DNA of 64,000 nucleotides from Parapontixanthobacter sp963736595 (GCA_963736595.1 CAVTPG010000010.1:131320-195319), one strand, 5' to 3'. Shown: positions 53,486 to 63,149, counted from the stretch's first letter. Notes: generated from the letters alone by a model not told the origin. Made by a program: numbers and translations.

Positions 53486-54166
53486 CTACCAGTCAATCGG
53501 TGTCAGTCCATGCGTTTTGAGAAAAGCGTTTGTCTGACTGAATGGTTTGGACCCGAAGAAGCCGCGATGCGCCGACAAGGGGCTGGGGTGGACGCTGGAC
53601 AACACCAGATGATGTTCGGCTTTACCAAGGCTATCGATCCGCTTGGCCTTACCCTGCGCATGGCTGCCCCACAGGACAAAGACGCAGGGCGTATCGCGCT
53701 CTGCCACAGCCGCGACGCAAGCATCGGTCACCGCTTCCCAGCCCTTTTTCGCATGGCTGCCCGCTTGTCCGGCTTCGACCGTCAGCGTGTTGTTCAAAAG
53801 CAGCACGCCCTGCCGCGCCCACCGTTCCAGATTGCCGCTTTCGCTTGGACTAACGCCCGTATCGTCTTGCAGTTCGCGGTAGATATTGACGAGCGAAGGC
53901 GGCATCCGGACGCCGTCACGCACCGAAAACGCCAATCCGTGCGCCTGGCCGGGACCGTGATACGGATCTTGTCCCAAGATCACGACTTTCACCGCGTCGA
54001 GCGGCGTCAGCGCCAGCGCATTCAGCCGCTCACCGCGCGGCGGATAGATCACCTTGCCCTGCTCTTCTTCCGCGCGCAGCCAGCCGCCCAGCGTACGCGC
54101 TTCCTTCGTCTGCAACACCGGGTCTAGCGCTGCACGCCAGCTTTCCGGGATCGTCTCGCTTGCCAT
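53486..54166 (-). CDS. ung: Uracil-DNA glycosylase, family 1
   Basis: 226 residues. Removes uracil from DNA. Catalytic Asp67 in ILGQDPYHGPGQAHGLAFSV (residues 64-83) and the His motif SVHPSPLSAHRGFFG near the C terminus are intact. VFVLWGSHAQGK is also conserved. First gene of a pair with the DksA-type gene. Confidence 0.96.
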   Translation of the reverse strand: MASETIPESWRAALDPVLQTKEARTLGGWLRAEEEQGKVIYPPRGERLNALALTPLDAVKVVILGQDPYHGPGQAHGLAFSVRDGVRMPPSLVNIYRELQDDTGVSPSESGNLERWARQGVLLLNNTLTVEAGQAGSHAKKGWEAVTDACVAAVAERDTPCVFVLWGSHAQGKAKRIDSLGKAEHHLVLSSVHPSPLSAHRGFFGSKPFSQTNAFLKTHGLTPIDW

Positions 54167-54245
54167 GTCAGTGCTTTCAATTACTTGGCGAAGGTGCGCC
54201 TGCGCCCCTTCCCCTTACACGCGAACGCGCCTAAAGCTCCCCTCC

Positions 54246-54866
54246 ATGACCGTACATTTCCACGAAGAAGATTTGCCCGCAGGCGTGCTTGCCGGTGACA
54301 GCGCGCTGGCCGTCGATACCGAAACGATGGGGCTGATTACGCCGCGCGACCGCTTATGCGTTGTGCAGATCAGCGATGGCGGAGAGGACGAACACCTCGT
54401 CCGGTTCAACCCCGATAGCGAATATGCCGCGCCCAATCTGACTGCGTTGCTGGCCGATGAGAAACGCTTGAAGCTGTACCATTTTGCGCGCTTCGATCTG
54501 GCCGCGATCGAGTATTATCTGGGCGTAACCGCCGCGCCCGTATTTTGCACGAAAATCGCCAGCAAATTAACTCGCACTTATACCGACCGGCATGGCCTTA
54601 AAAATCTGGTCAATGAATTGCTCGGCGAAGAGATTTCCAAGCAGCAGCAATCTTCCGACTGGGGCGGACCTGAACTAAGCGAAGCGCAGCGCGATTACGC
54701 GGCCAGCGATGTGCGGTTCCTCCACCGCCTGCGCGACGAGCTGGAGCTCCGCCTGAAACGCGAAGGTCGGCGCGAAATGGCGCAAGCCTGTTTCGACTTC
54801 CTGCCCACCCGCGCGCGGCTCGACATGGCAGGCTGGTCCGAACACGATATCTTCAGCCATATGTAA
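54246..54866 (+). CDS. Ribonuclease D-like 3'-5' exonuclease (short form without HRDC)
   Basis: 206 residues. DEDD exonuclease core: Exo I ALAVDTETMGL, Exo II near LYHFARFDLAAIEYYL and Exo III RDYAASDVRFLHRL. It lacks the HRDC domains of full-length RNase D, so it is the short alphaproteobacterial form. The ATG at 54246 fits; the frame is open to 54054 but that part is antisense to ung. Followed by lptC and lptA after 23 bases. Confidence 0.92.
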   Translation: MTVHFHEEDLPAGVLAGDSALAVDTETMGLITPRDRLCVVQISDGGEDEHLVRFNPDSEYAAPNLTALLADEKRLKLYHFARFDLAAIEYYLGVTAAPVFCTKIASKLTRTYTDRHGLKNLVNELLGEEISKQQQSSDWGGPELSEAQRDYAASDVRFLHRLRDELELRLKREGRREMAQACFDFLPTRARLDMAGWSEHDIFSHM

Positions 54867-54889
54867 GGCGGAGTGCTTCACACGAGATC

Positions 54890-55558
54890 ATGGGCAGGAA
54901 AAAGCGGATAGAAACGAGCGAGGCCAAGGTGCTTCGCGACAAGCGGCAGCATTGGGCCACGCCCGGCGGCACGCATGACAAGCTCGTTCGCGTTCTGGCC
55001 GGTGTGCTGCCGATGGGTGTGGGAATTATCGCGGCCCTGATGATTATCACGCCGCTGTCCCCGCGCGGTGAAGTCAGCTTTTTGCTCGATCGGAACAAGG
55101 TCGCCATTATCGATGAGCGGCTACGCGTCGATAACGCGCTGTATCGCGGGCAGGATGACGATGGCCGCCCCTTCTCTCTGACAGCGGGGGAAGCGGTGCA
55201 GAAATCCAGCGCCGAAGGCGTCGTGCGGATGCAGGATCTGGTGGCGCGCATTCTGCTGGATGATGGCCCGGCCAAGCTGGGCGCAGGGGCAGGAACATAC
55301 AATATCGATCAGAAGCAGGTGGATGCGATCGGTCCCGTCATCCTGACCGGACCCGACAATTACCGGATGGTCGTGCGCGGCGTGACAATCGATCTGGCCG
55401 ATAAGACCATGACGGGGACAAGCGGCGTTGAAGGCAGATTGCCGGGCATGACATTCTCCGCCAATCGCATGGTGGCCGATCTGGAAGGGCGCAACGTGGT
55501 GCTGACCGGAAATACGAAAGGCCGCATCGTACCCGGCGCTTTGCGGGTGCCACGATGA
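54890..55558 (+). CDS. lptC: Lipopolysaccharide export protein LptC
   Basis: 222 residues. One membrane helix (VLPMGVGIIAALMIITPLS, about 40-58) and a periplasmic beta-jellyroll (LDRNKVAIIDERLRVDNALYRG, RMVADLEGRNVVLTG). The C-terminal part with the conserved MTGTSGVEGRLPGMTFSANRM region passes LPS from LptB2FG to LptA. Between the RNase D-like gene and lptA. Confidence 0.9.
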   Translation: MGRKKRIETSEAKVLRDKRQHWATPGGTHDKLVRVLAGVLPMGVGIIAALMIITPLSPRGEVSFLLDRNKVAIIDERLRVDNALYRGQDDDGRPFSLTAGEAVQKSSAEGVVRMQDLVARILLDDGPAKLGAGAGTYNIDQKQVDAIGPVILTGPDNYRMVVRGVTIDLADKTMTGTSGVEGRLPGMTFSANRMVADLEGRNVVLTGNTKGRIVPGALRVPR

Positions 55559-55597
55559 CGTGTCCCCGATGACAAATTGCTTTATAGGAAGCCGAAT

Positions 55598-56146
55598 ATG
55601 CGCGCTTATCTAAAAACCTCGCTCCGCTATTTCGCTGTCGGCTTTGCGCTGACTTGCACGGGTGCAGGCGCGATCCAGTTGAGTGCGCAAGCGATTGCCG
55701 CGCATAACACCAACGCGCCGGTCAGCTTTGCCGCCGACCGCACCGAATTGCAGGATCGGCAGGACCGCGTCATTCTGGCCGGCAATGTGGATATCACGCA
55801 GGCCGGCTTGCGCCTTCAGGCCGAACGGATCTTGATTAACTTCACCAGTGCAGGATCGGGCAGCATCAACCGCATGACCGCTACTGGCGGCGTGCGTGTG
55901 ACACGCGGAAACGAAGCGGCCAGCGGCAACAATGCGATTTATGACTTCAACCGCCGGATCATCACCATGTCGGGCAATGTCAGCTTGCGGCGTGGCAACG
56001 ACGTGCTTCGCGGTGGGCGGCTGACAATTGATTTGCGCAGCGGCGTGTCATCGGTCGATGGCAGCGCGCAAGGCGCATCTGGCGCAAGCGGAGAAGCTGG
56101 CAGTTCGGGCCGTGTGACCGGCAGTTTCACTGTTCCTGAAAGTTAA
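55598..56146 (+). CDS. lptA: Lipopolysaccharide transport periplasmic protein LptA
   Basis: 182 residues. Signal peptide about 1-34 (GFALTCTGAGAIQLSAQAIA). The jellyroll repeat is seen in PVSFAADRTELQDRQDRVIL, AGNVDITQAGLRLQAERILI, TATGGVRVTRGNE and the C-terminal MSGNVSLRRGNDVLRGGRLTI. A disordered Gly/Ser tail ends the protein. The start is the ATG at 55598; the frame is open to 55577. Bridges inner and outer membranes; lptB does not follow, see findings. Confidence 0.88.
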   Translation: MRAYLKTSLRYFAVGFALTCTGAGAIQLSAQAIAAHNTNAPVSFAADRTELQDRQDRVILAGNVDITQAGLRLQAERILINFTSAGSGSINRMTATGGVRVTRGNEAASGNNAIYDFNRRIITMSGNVSLRRGNDVLRGGRLTIDLRSGVSSVDGSAQGASGASGEAGSSGRVTGSFTVPES

Positions 56147-56162
56147 GGCGCAGGGCGCGGGC

Positions 56163-57341
56163 ATGGATCGCGCGGATTTGAAACGCCTGCGCTTTGCCTT
56201 GCTGGGCTTGATGGGTAATGGCGAGCCCTTGCAAAGCCAGCCACCGTGTAAATTGTCCGACAGCGACTGGACCACGATCGACCGCCTTGCTGCGGCGCAT
56301 CGCCTGCAACCACATTTACACGGACGGCAGCAGCGTGGTGAGCTTACGATAGCTATACCGGAAGTTATGGCCACGCACTGGCGCACCGCGCATCGTGCGC
56401 AAGCCATGATCGCGTTGACGCAGAAGCGCGCATTGCTCGATGCCGACAAAGTGTTGCGAGAGGCAGGAATGCAGCCCATCGCGCTGAAAGGGGCGTTTCT
56501 GGCGTGGCACAGCTATCCGGCGGCAGCAGAACGGCCCATGCGCGACATCGATGTGTTGGTCGCACCTGACGAAGTGTTGCACGGCTTTGCATTGCTGGAA
56601 AAAGCGGGGTGGCACAGCGATGTCACGGATCGCGCGCTACTGCCGGAAATTGCCGCGACACAGCGCCATTTGCCGCCGCTGCGAAACGCCGATGGCGTGT
56701 GGCTGGAATTGCACGGCAGAGCGTGGGACGATGGGTTTGCGGATGCCGCAACAAACTTGCGAAGCCGCGCTGGATCGGCGGTATTAGGCGATCCGCTGCA
56801 CTTCCCTTGCCCCGCCGATATGCTGACGCATTTGGCCATTCATGCCGCGCATTCGCACAGCTTCAATGTCGGGCCATTGCTGCTGGCCGATGTGGATTAT
56901 CTGATCGCGACGAGTGAGATTGACTGGCCGCGTTTCTGGGACGAGGCAGCGACTGGCGACTATACCCGTGCGGCGGCGGCAGTGCTGGCATTGACCGATC
57001 GCTGGCGCAGGCCGGGACTGCTGAAAGCGACGCAGTGCCCAATCAATCTGGCAGACGATTTGCCAGAAGATTTGCTAGACGATTTGTCCGAATTGCTGTT
57101 GCAGGAACCCGCCGCGCGCAAAGACATCGCCTTGCAAAGCGACCTTCGTCGTGGCTGGAGAGAAACCGGCGCAGTTGGGGCGCTTAAAGCCAAGATTTCC
57201 GCCGATCCGCGCGATGGTGTGGTCGGTCGGAATGCGTCAAAACCCATGCGCGTGATGCAAGCTGCAAAAGCTCTGGCCGATCCCGTCACGCGCAATTCTG
57301 CGGCACAAAGCGCCCGCATCCGGTCCTGGCTGGATGCCTGA
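56163..57341 (+). CDS. Nucleotidyltransferase family protein (PF14907-like)
   Basis: 392 residues. The conserved LKGAFLAWHSYP (Lys109) and RPMRDIDVLVAP (Asp128, Asp130) match the NTP_transf_5 family pattern. A His-rich LAIHAAHSHSF segment follows. These proteins occur with peptide, toxin and lasso-peptide clusters and also alone; no such partner lies nearby. Function unknown. It replaces lptB and rpoN that usually follow lptCA in relatives. 12 bases separate its stop from the convergent holA stop. Confidence 0.75.
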   Translation: MDRADLKRLRFALLGLMGNGEPLQSQPPCKLSDSDWTTIDRLAAAHRLQPHLHGRQQRGELTIAIPEVMATHWRTAHRAQAMIALTQKRALLDADKVLREAGMQPIALKGAFLAWHSYPAAAERPMRDIDVLVAPDEVLHGFALLEKAGWHSDVTDRALLPEIAATQRHLPPLRNADGVWLELHGRAWDDGFADAATNLRSRAGSAVLGDPLHFPCPADMLTHLAIHAAHSHSFNVGPLLLADVDYLIATSEIDWPRFWDEAATGDYTRAAAAVLALTDRWRRPGLLKATQCPINLADDLPEDLLDDLSELLLQEPAARKDIALQSDLRRGWRETGAVGALKAKISADPRDGVVGRNASKPMRVMQAAKALADPVTRNSAAQSARIRSWLDA

Positions 57342-57352
57342 CTAGCACCCGA

Positions 57353-58393
57353 TTATCTGCGCGCCGCCGCCCGCGCAATCATCGTCAGCCCTTGCGACAG
57401 CAGTAACTCAGCCGTCTGGCTATTGGTCAGCAATTCGCGGTGCATCTGCGTCATCCGCTGCGTTAGCTGCGACAACTCCTTGGGCCGCCAACGCCGCAAC
57501 TGATCCTCTAGATCGCGTCGGTCGCGCCAGAAAATACGCCGCGCTTTCTGCTCTGTCTCCAGCGTTTGCGCAATCGCCCCACGCTCGCCGATTTTCCCGG
57601 CCAGCAGGCAAAGCTGAGCGACGCGCCGCTCGAACGCCAACAACAACCCCACCGGATTGAGCGACATTTCGCGCATCCGCTTGAGCTCACCCGACAGCTT
57701 GCCGGTATCGCCCGACAGTACCGCATTAACGAGCGGCATAAAGCCATCCTCCTCGCTCGTCGCGCCGATCTCCGCCAGATCATCGGCGGTGGCGGTCACG
57801 GGCGATTGCGGCGATGCGTCGAGATACATGGCCAGCTTGGTCACTTCGGACCCCGCTAGCCGCACATCGAGATTGGCCCCGCGCGCGATCCGTTCGGCCA
57901 ACTCGCCGTTCAGGCGCACCCCTGCGCTATCCGCCATGCCGCGCACCGATTGCGAAACGCTGCGAATATCGGGCGGCCAGAACATCGCGACGACGCCGTC
58001 CTTGCGCTTCTCGACCAGCTTGGCCGTGCGCGATTTGTCGGTGGCTGAAGTCGCCACGATCACCACCGGACAAGCTGCGCCTGCGCCAAATTCGCCTGTG
58101 TCGATCAGTGTTTTTACTGCATCATGCGCTTCGTCGCCCGCCACCCGCGCAAAGATATGCCGAGTGTCGCCGAATAGCGAGGTGGAGCGCGCTTCATCGC
58201 CCAATCGCGCCGGGTCGCCGCGCAAATCGCCGCCTGCCAATTCCACTTTTTCGCCCGCATCGGGAAGCTGTTCGATCAGCAGTTTTGCCGCTGCCGATGC
58301 GCCCGCCTCATCCGGCCCACAGAAGAAAAAAATGTTGCATTCCCGTGCGATACGGGGCGTTTGTGCGGTAAAATCGCGCTGCGTCAGCTTCAT
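57353..58393 (-). CDS. holA: DNA polymerase III delta subunit
   Basis: 346 residues. Clamp loader wrench. The N-terminal domain (NIFFFCGPDEAGASAAAKLLI) and the C-terminal collar (LLAFERRVAQLCLLAGKIGE) follow the family pattern. The ATG overlaps the lptE stop (ATGA). Last gene of the DUF3576-leuS-lptE-holA group. Confidence 0.92.
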   Translation of the reverse strand: MKLTQRDFTAQTPRIARECNIFFFCGPDEAGASAAAKLLIEQLPDAGEKVELAGGDLRGDPARLGDEARSTSLFGDTRHIFARVAGDEAHDAVKTLIDTGEFGAGAACPVVIVATSATDKSRTAKLVEKRKDGVVAMFWPPDIRSVSQSVRGMADSAGVRLNGELAERIARGANLDVRLAGSEVTKLAMYLDASPQSPVTATADDLAEIGATSEEDGFMPLVNAVLSGDTGKLSGELKRMREMSLNPVGLLLAFERRVAQLCLLAGKIGERGAIAQTLETEQKARRIFWRDRRDLEDQLRRWRPKELSQLTQRMTQMHRELLTNSQTAELLLSQGLTMIARAAARR

Positions 58394-58899
58394 TTTTGTT
58401 CGCGCAAAGTCAGCGCAAGTTGCGTCACCACCTGATCGGCAATCTCCAGCGTCAGATTTTCCAACGCGCGTTCTTCCGCTGCAATCGTTGCATATTCGCT
58501 CGACACGACATCGATCCCGGCATCGCTGCCCGCCGTCGCATCCAGCAGCACAGAACCGTCAGTTAAATCAATGAGTTGGTAGCGCGCACGCAGGATACGC
58601 CGCTCTCGCGAAATCGTATCATCGTTCAAGATCGCGAGGCTTTCCAGCTTGTCATCCAGCCGAACATCGAGGCGATATTGCGAACTGGCATCACCCGTTC
58701 CCGCGCCCAGCCGATCGTTCAAAGCATTGCGCATCAGCCATCCGGCGCGTCCGGGGATCGCAGGAACGTAAACGGAATCAAGGCCTTGCGCGACATACCC
58801 CTTGCCGCCACCGCTATAAACGGGCGACAATCCACACGCGGCCACAAACAGGGTCAAGGCGGTCACAAGCGTACCAAAGAAGAGCCGAGGGGCGTTCAT
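58390..58899 (-). CDS. lptE: LPS-assembly lipoprotein LptE
   Basis: 169 residues. Lipobox VAACGLSP (Cys at about residue 22), then CGLSPVYSGG typical of LptE, and a beta/alpha domain (YRLDVRLDDKLESLAILND, RARYQLIDLTDGSVLLDATA split by length). Plugs LptD in the outer membrane. Start overlaps the leuS stop, stop overlaps the holA start, both as ATGA. Confidence 0.93.
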   Translation of the reverse strand: MNAPRLFFGTLVTALTLFVAACGLSPVYSGGGKGYVAQGLDSVYVPAIPGRAGWLMRNALNDRLGAGTGDASSQYRLDVRLDDKLESLAILNDDTISRERRILRARYQLIDLTDGSVLLDATAGSDAGIDVVSSEYATIAAEERALENLTLEIADQVVTQLALTLREQK

Positions 58900-61406
58900 G
58901 TGACGATATTGACCAGTCTGTCGGGCACGACAATCACTTTGCGAATTTCCGCGCCATCGATCGAGCGTTGAACTTTCTCCGATGCCAGCGCCAGCGCCTC
59001 CACCTGATCCTTGGGCAACCCCTTCGCCATCGTGATCGTGTCGCGCAATTTGCCCTTGTGCTGAACCGCGATGGTGACTTCGTCCTCGATGAGCAAAGCT
59101 TCATCGACCTTGGGCCAGGCGGCATTCGCGATCAGGCCGTCATGCCCCGCTTGTTCCCACACTTCTTCAGCCAGATGCGGCATCATCGGCGCGGCCAGCA
59201 ACAGGAGCGTGTCGATCGCTTCGTTACGCGATTGCGAGGGCGCCGCTTTCTCCGCCCGTCCGGTCAATTCGTAAATCCGCGCAACCGCTTTGTTGAACGA
59301 CAGCGCCTCGATATCGCTTGCCACTGCCGCGATGGTCTGATGCGTTTTGCGGTCCAGATCCTTGTCGCTGCCAGAAGCATTTGCATCGCGTTGTTCGCAC
59401 AGCCGCCAGAGGCGTTGCACAAAGCGCCAGCATCCTTCGATCCCGGCTTCGGACCACGGCAAATCCCGCTCCGGCGGCGAATCCGACAGCATGAACCAGC
59501 GCACGGCATCCGCGCCATATTGCGCAAGGATTGCGTCGGGGTCGATGACATTTTTCTTCGACTTCGACATTTTCATGACGCGGCCCACCGTCACCGGCTT
59601 GCCATCGTCAATCTGCATATAATCGGCGCCGTCGCGCTTCACTTCATCGGGCGAGAGCCAGCTTCCATCGCCTGCCTGATATGTCTCATGCGTCACCATC
59701 CCCTGCGTGAATAGCGAGGCGAATGGCTCGGCAAAATCCAGCTTGCCGATATGCTGCAAGGCGCGCGTCCAGAACCGCGCATACAGCAAATGCAAAATCG
59801 CGTGTTCGATGCCGCCGATATATTGCTCGACCGGCAGCCATTTGGCGACTTCTGCCGCATCGAAGGGCTGATCGGCTGGCTGGCTGGCAAAACGCAGGAA
59901 ATACCACGAGGAATTGACGAAAGTGTCGAGCGTGTCCGTTTCGCGCACCGCTTCGCCGCCGCATTTCGGGCAAGTCGTGTGCTTCCACGTCGCATGACGG
60001 TCGAGCGGATTGCCCGGCGTATCGAATTCGACATCCTCCGGTAATTCAACCGGAAGCTGATCCTTTGGAACCGCGACCACGCCGCACTTTGCGGCGCAAT
60101 GCATGAAGGGGATCGGCGTGCCCCAGTAACGCTGCCGCGACACGCCCCAATCGCGCAAGCGCCAGACGGTTTGGCCGCTGCCCCAGCCTTCGTCCTGCGC
60201 CCGCGCAATGATGATCGCTTTCGCTTCATCCACGCTTTTGCCGTTGATCAGCGGCGAGTTCACGATGTCGCCCTCGCCAACATAAGCTTCAGTCAGAGGC
60301 GCATCGGCAGGGGTATTCTTATCCGCCACCACGCGCAAAATCGGCAAGCCGTATTTGGTCGAGAAATCGAAGTCGCGCTGGTCATGGCCCGGCACGCCCA
60401 TCACCGCGCCGGTGCCGTAATCCATCAGCACGAAATTCGCGATATACACCGGCAAATCGCCGCCCGTGATCGGATGCACGGCTTTAAGGCCGGTATCAAA
60501 GCCCAGCTTCTCTGCCGTTTCCAGCTCTGCCGCCGTCGTGCCGCCCGCCTTGCATTGTTCGATAAAGGCCTGCGCCGCCGCATTGTCCTGCGCCACGCCG
60601 CGCGCAATCGGGTGGTCTGCCGCAACGGCCACGAAACTGGCCCCGAAGATCGTGTCGGGACGCGTCGAATAAACTTCGATGTCCTGCCCGTCATTCAGCG
60701 CAAAGCGAAACTGCAAACCGGAGCTTTTGCCGATCCAGTTTTCCTGCATCAGCCGCACTTTGTCAGGCCACCCGTCCAGCTCGCCCAGACCGGCCTGCAA
60801 ATCCTCGGCAAAATCGGTGATCTTCAAAAACCACTGGTTCAGCTGTCGCTTCTCGACTTCCGCGCCCGAACGCCAGCCTTTGCCATCGATCACCTGTTCA
60901 TTGGCCAGCACGGTCATATCGACCGGATCCCAATTCACCTGCGCTTGCTTGCGATAGACGAGGCCCGCTTCATACAGGTCGATGAACAGCGATTGTTCGT
61001 GGCCGTAATATTCCGGGTCGCAAGTCGCCAGTTCGCGCGACCAGTCCAAGGCAAAGCCGATCCGTTTCAGCTGCGCTTTCATGTGGTCGATATTGTCGCG
61101 CGTCCATTTGCCGGGATGGACGCCCTTCTCCATCGCAGCGTTTTCAGCGGGCATCCCGAAGGCGTCCCAGCCCATCGGGTGCAACACTTCGTGGCCTGTC
61201 ATCCGCTTGTAGCGCGCCAGCACGTCGCCCATCGTGTAATTGCGCACATGGCCGATATGGATGCGCCCGGATGGATAGGGAAACATCTCAAGCACATAGG
61301 ATTTGGGCTTGTCGGACTGACTATCGGCCACAAAACATTGCGCCGCGTCCCATGCAGCCTGCCATTTTGCGTCGGCTGTTGCCGGGTCGAACCGCGTCTC
61401 GCTCAT
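58896..61406 (-). CDS. leuS: Leucine-tRNA ligase
   Basis: 836 residues. HIGH motif in SGRIHIGHVRNY, the editing domain (IEVYSTRPDTIFGASF), zinc-binding CPKCGGEAVRETDTLD and the KMSKS motif in MKMSKSKKNVIDPD are all present, ending with the anticodon-binding domain. Downstream lptE and holA overlap it. 68 bases of DNA separate its start from the end of the DUF3576 gene upstream. Confidence 0.97.
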   Translation of the reverse strand: MSETRFDPATADAKWQAAWDAAQCFVADSQSDKPKSYVLEMFPYPSGRIHIGHVRNYTMGDVLARYKRMTGHEVLHPMGWDAFGMPAENAAMEKGVHPGKWTRDNIDHMKAQLKRIGFALDWSRELATCDPEYYGHEQSLFIDLYEAGLVYRKQAQVNWDPVDMTVLANEQVIDGKGWRSGAEVEKRQLNQWFLKITDFAEDLQAGLGELDGWPDKVRLMQENWIGKSSGLQFRFALNDGQDIEVYSTRPDTIFGASFVAVAADHPIARGVAQDNAAAQAFIEQCKAGGTTAAELETAEKLGFDTGLKAVHPITGGDLPVYIANFVLMDYGTGAVMGVPGHDQRDFDFSTKYGLPILRVVADKNTPADAPLTEAYVGEGDIVNSPLINGKSVDEAKAIIIARAQDEGWGSGQTVWRLRDWGVSRQRYWGTPIPFMHCAAKCGVVAVPKDQLPVELPEDVEFDTPGNPLDRHATWKHTTCPKCGGEAVRETDTLDTFVNSSWYFLRFASQPADQPFDAAEVAKWLPVEQYIGGIEHAILHLLYARFWTRALQHIGKLDFAEPFASLFTQGMVTHETYQAGDGSWLSPDEVKRDGADYMQIDDGKPVTVGRVMKMSKSKKNVIDPDAILAQYGADAVRWFMLSDSPPERDLPWSEAGIEGCWRFVQRLWRLCEQRDANASGSDKDLDRKTHQTIAAVASDIEALSFNKAVARIYELTGRAEKAAPSQSRNEAIDTLLLLAAPMMPHLAEEVWEQAGHDGLIANAAWPKVDEALLIEDEVTIAVQHKGKLRDTITMAKGLPKDQVEALALASEKVQRSIDGAEIRKVIVVPDRLVNIVT

Positions 61407-61474
61407 CGCGCTGATATGCCCCTTGTGACCGCTATATTCTTGCGCTCATGCCTTGATCGACATGAAGCGGGATT

Positions 61475-61924
61475 TTAGGAAGAAACGGCTCCGCGCCGCA
61501 GATCGCGTGCCTTGGTCAGGATAACCGCTTCCAGCTTTTGCACGGTCGCTGCCTGCACCGGCGCATCGACCCAATTGCCCGCCTGATTGACCTGACGGCT
61601 GGCCGCGACACGCAAGGCATCGGCGCGCAAATCGGCATCGAGGATCGTGACGGTCATCTTGACCCGCTCGCCCGGATTTTGCGGATTGGCATACCAGTCG
61701 GTGACGATCACGCCGCCCGCACTATCGGCTTGCAACAAAGGCGCGAAGCTAACCGTTTCCAGCGCCGCCCGCCAAAGATAGGAATTTACCCCGATCGAGG
61801 TGACTTGCGAGGCAGCCATATCGGCCCTCGGCGCTTCTTTCCCGGCACAGGCGGACAGGCCAAGCAGCACAAGGGATGACAGCACGATCGCGGCCGGACG
61901 GTGAAAAGTTTTTGTTGCGGGCAT
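61475..61924 (-). CDS. DUF3576 lipoprotein
   Basis: 149 residues. Signal peptide ending in a lipobox (LLGLSACAGKE, Cys about residue 26), then the DUF3576 core: IGVNSYLWRAALETVSFAPL, ADSAGGVIVTDWYANP, RVKMTVTILDADLRADALRV. A conserved alphaproteobacterial gene always near leuS; function unknown, probably envelope-related. The frame is open to 62014, but the signal peptide starts at 61924. Confidence 0.88.
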   Translation of the reverse strand: MPATKTFHRPAAIVLSSLVLLGLSACAGKEAPRADMAASQVTSIGVNSYLWRAALETVSFAPLLQADSAGGVIVTDWYANPQNPGERVKMTVTILDADLRADALRVAASRQVNQAGNWVDAPVQAATVQKLEAVILTKARDLRRGAVSS

Positions 61925-62369
61925 GAGTTGGGCGATGTCCTCAAATATCTGGTAAATTCGGCGCTGGGTTACTTTTATAGTGTGCGTGTATAGTGTGTAG
62001 GGCGCGGCGGGCAAGGTGGCTTAGCTGCGCGGTCCACGTCATGCGGCGAGAAAGTAGCGTTACGATAAAGTGCTGGGCGATAAACGGCCTGCGGGCGTGA
62101 ACTTATGCTTAATCGCGCGTGTGCAAAGCGCCGACCTGTTGAGGGCTTGCCACAGTCGGGCATGAATCTTTTCAAAATTAACCAAGACGCGCTCGCCAGA
62201 CGGGTTTGGAGCGCCTATCTATGAAGTGCAATCAGTCAGGCGCGGGTCTTCGAGTCGCTTGCATTAATTGCGTGAAAACGGGGCATGAGCCTTGGATGTA
62301 GTCAGGAACAGTTCAGGCCTTTGCGGGTCTATATACTGGGCTACATCACAGACAGGGGTTGACGTAAAA
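61925..62369. other. Divergent intergenic region upstream of the DUF3576 gene
   Basis: 445 bases between divergent genes. It contains a direct repeat TATAGTGTG at 61976-61984 and 61989-61997 (13-base period) about 55-75 bases upstream of the DUF3576 start; read on the minus strand this places CTATAAAAG and CTATACAC where a promoter would be expected. Apart from that I see no tRNA, terminator or reading frame worth calling. Confidence 0.4.
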
Positions 62370-63149
62370 GTGCGAGCATTCGGCACAGTTCAGCGCAACG
62401 GGCAGCGCAAAAGCAGGGTTCTTCCTGCTTTGCTGGCCGCGTCCTGTGTGCTTGCGATCCCTGCGACCGGCCTTGCATTGGGCACCGATGGCACACCGTC
62501 CGCGCCGTCTTTTTCCAGCAGCGATTTCCGACCCTTTACGCCTGCCAATATCGATCCCGGCTTTGCCCGCGAAGTGGCGCAGGACGCCGGATTGCGCGGG
62601 CTTCGCTTTACGCCTGCCGAAACCGCTTCACCGCGCACAAACCGCGACGTAACGGTTGCCGTTCGGGTCGACAATGCGACCGCGCGGGCCATTTCGGTCC
62701 GCCGCGCGATCTTCGACACGGCGAGCAGCAGCGCCTCGGGCAAATCGCTTGCCATCGCGCCGACCGGCTACAATCTGGGCGTGGCGCGCGGGTATCAAAG
62801 TTTTGCCAAGCCGACGCAAAAAGCCGCACCTTCATTGGGCTTGCGCGATGTGCCGATGGCCGATCTGGCGGATTTCGTGCCGGAAAAAAGCGCCGCGGAT
62901 AAAAAGCCCAGCCGTTTCAAGCCGCGCATCACGCTGGAAACCGATAACGGCACAATGTCCGGCGCGGCTAAGTCGCTCGACACCAGGGCCGAACAGATCA
63001 TGGATATTTCCGGATCGTACAGCCTGACGCGCAATCTGGATGTGACGGCAGGCGTTCGCTATAGCCAGGAGCGTGACCGGATCGCGCCGCTGACCGATGA
63101 TGCGCAGGACGCACAGGCCGTTTACGTGGGCACACAGTTCCGCTTTTAA
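62370..63149 (+). CDS. Outer-membrane-like hypothetical protein, sphingomonad type
   Basis: 259 residues from the GTG at 62370, behind AGGGG (62354-62358) with a spacing of about 11. A signal peptide (LPALLAASCVLAIPATGLALG) is followed by a Ser/Pro/Ala-rich part with conserved-looking SDFRPFTPANIDPGF and a C-terminal half with strand pairs (RITLETDNGTMSG, LDVTAGVRYSQERD). The last residues YVGTQFRF end in Phe, the typical outer-membrane insertion signal, so a small barrel or barrel remnant is possible. The frame is open to 62292. No named family. Confidence 0.7.
   Translation: MRAFGTVQRNGQRKSRVLPALLAASCVLAIPATGLALGTDGTPSAPSFSSSDFRPFTPANIDPGFAREVAQDAGLRGLRFTPAETASPRTNRDVTVAVRVDNATARAISVRRAIFDTASSSASGKSLAIAPTGYNLGVARGYQSFAKPTQKAAPSLGLRDVPMADLADFVPEKSAADKKPSRFKPRITLETDNGTMSGAAKSLDTRAEQIMDISGSYSLTRNLDVTAGVRYSQERDRIAPLTDDAQDAQAVYVGTQFRF

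Noticed and set aside
60099..61478. Long plus-strand reading frame (459 codons) opposite leuS
   Set aside because: Antisense shadow of leuS; composition is typical of reversed coding sequence.
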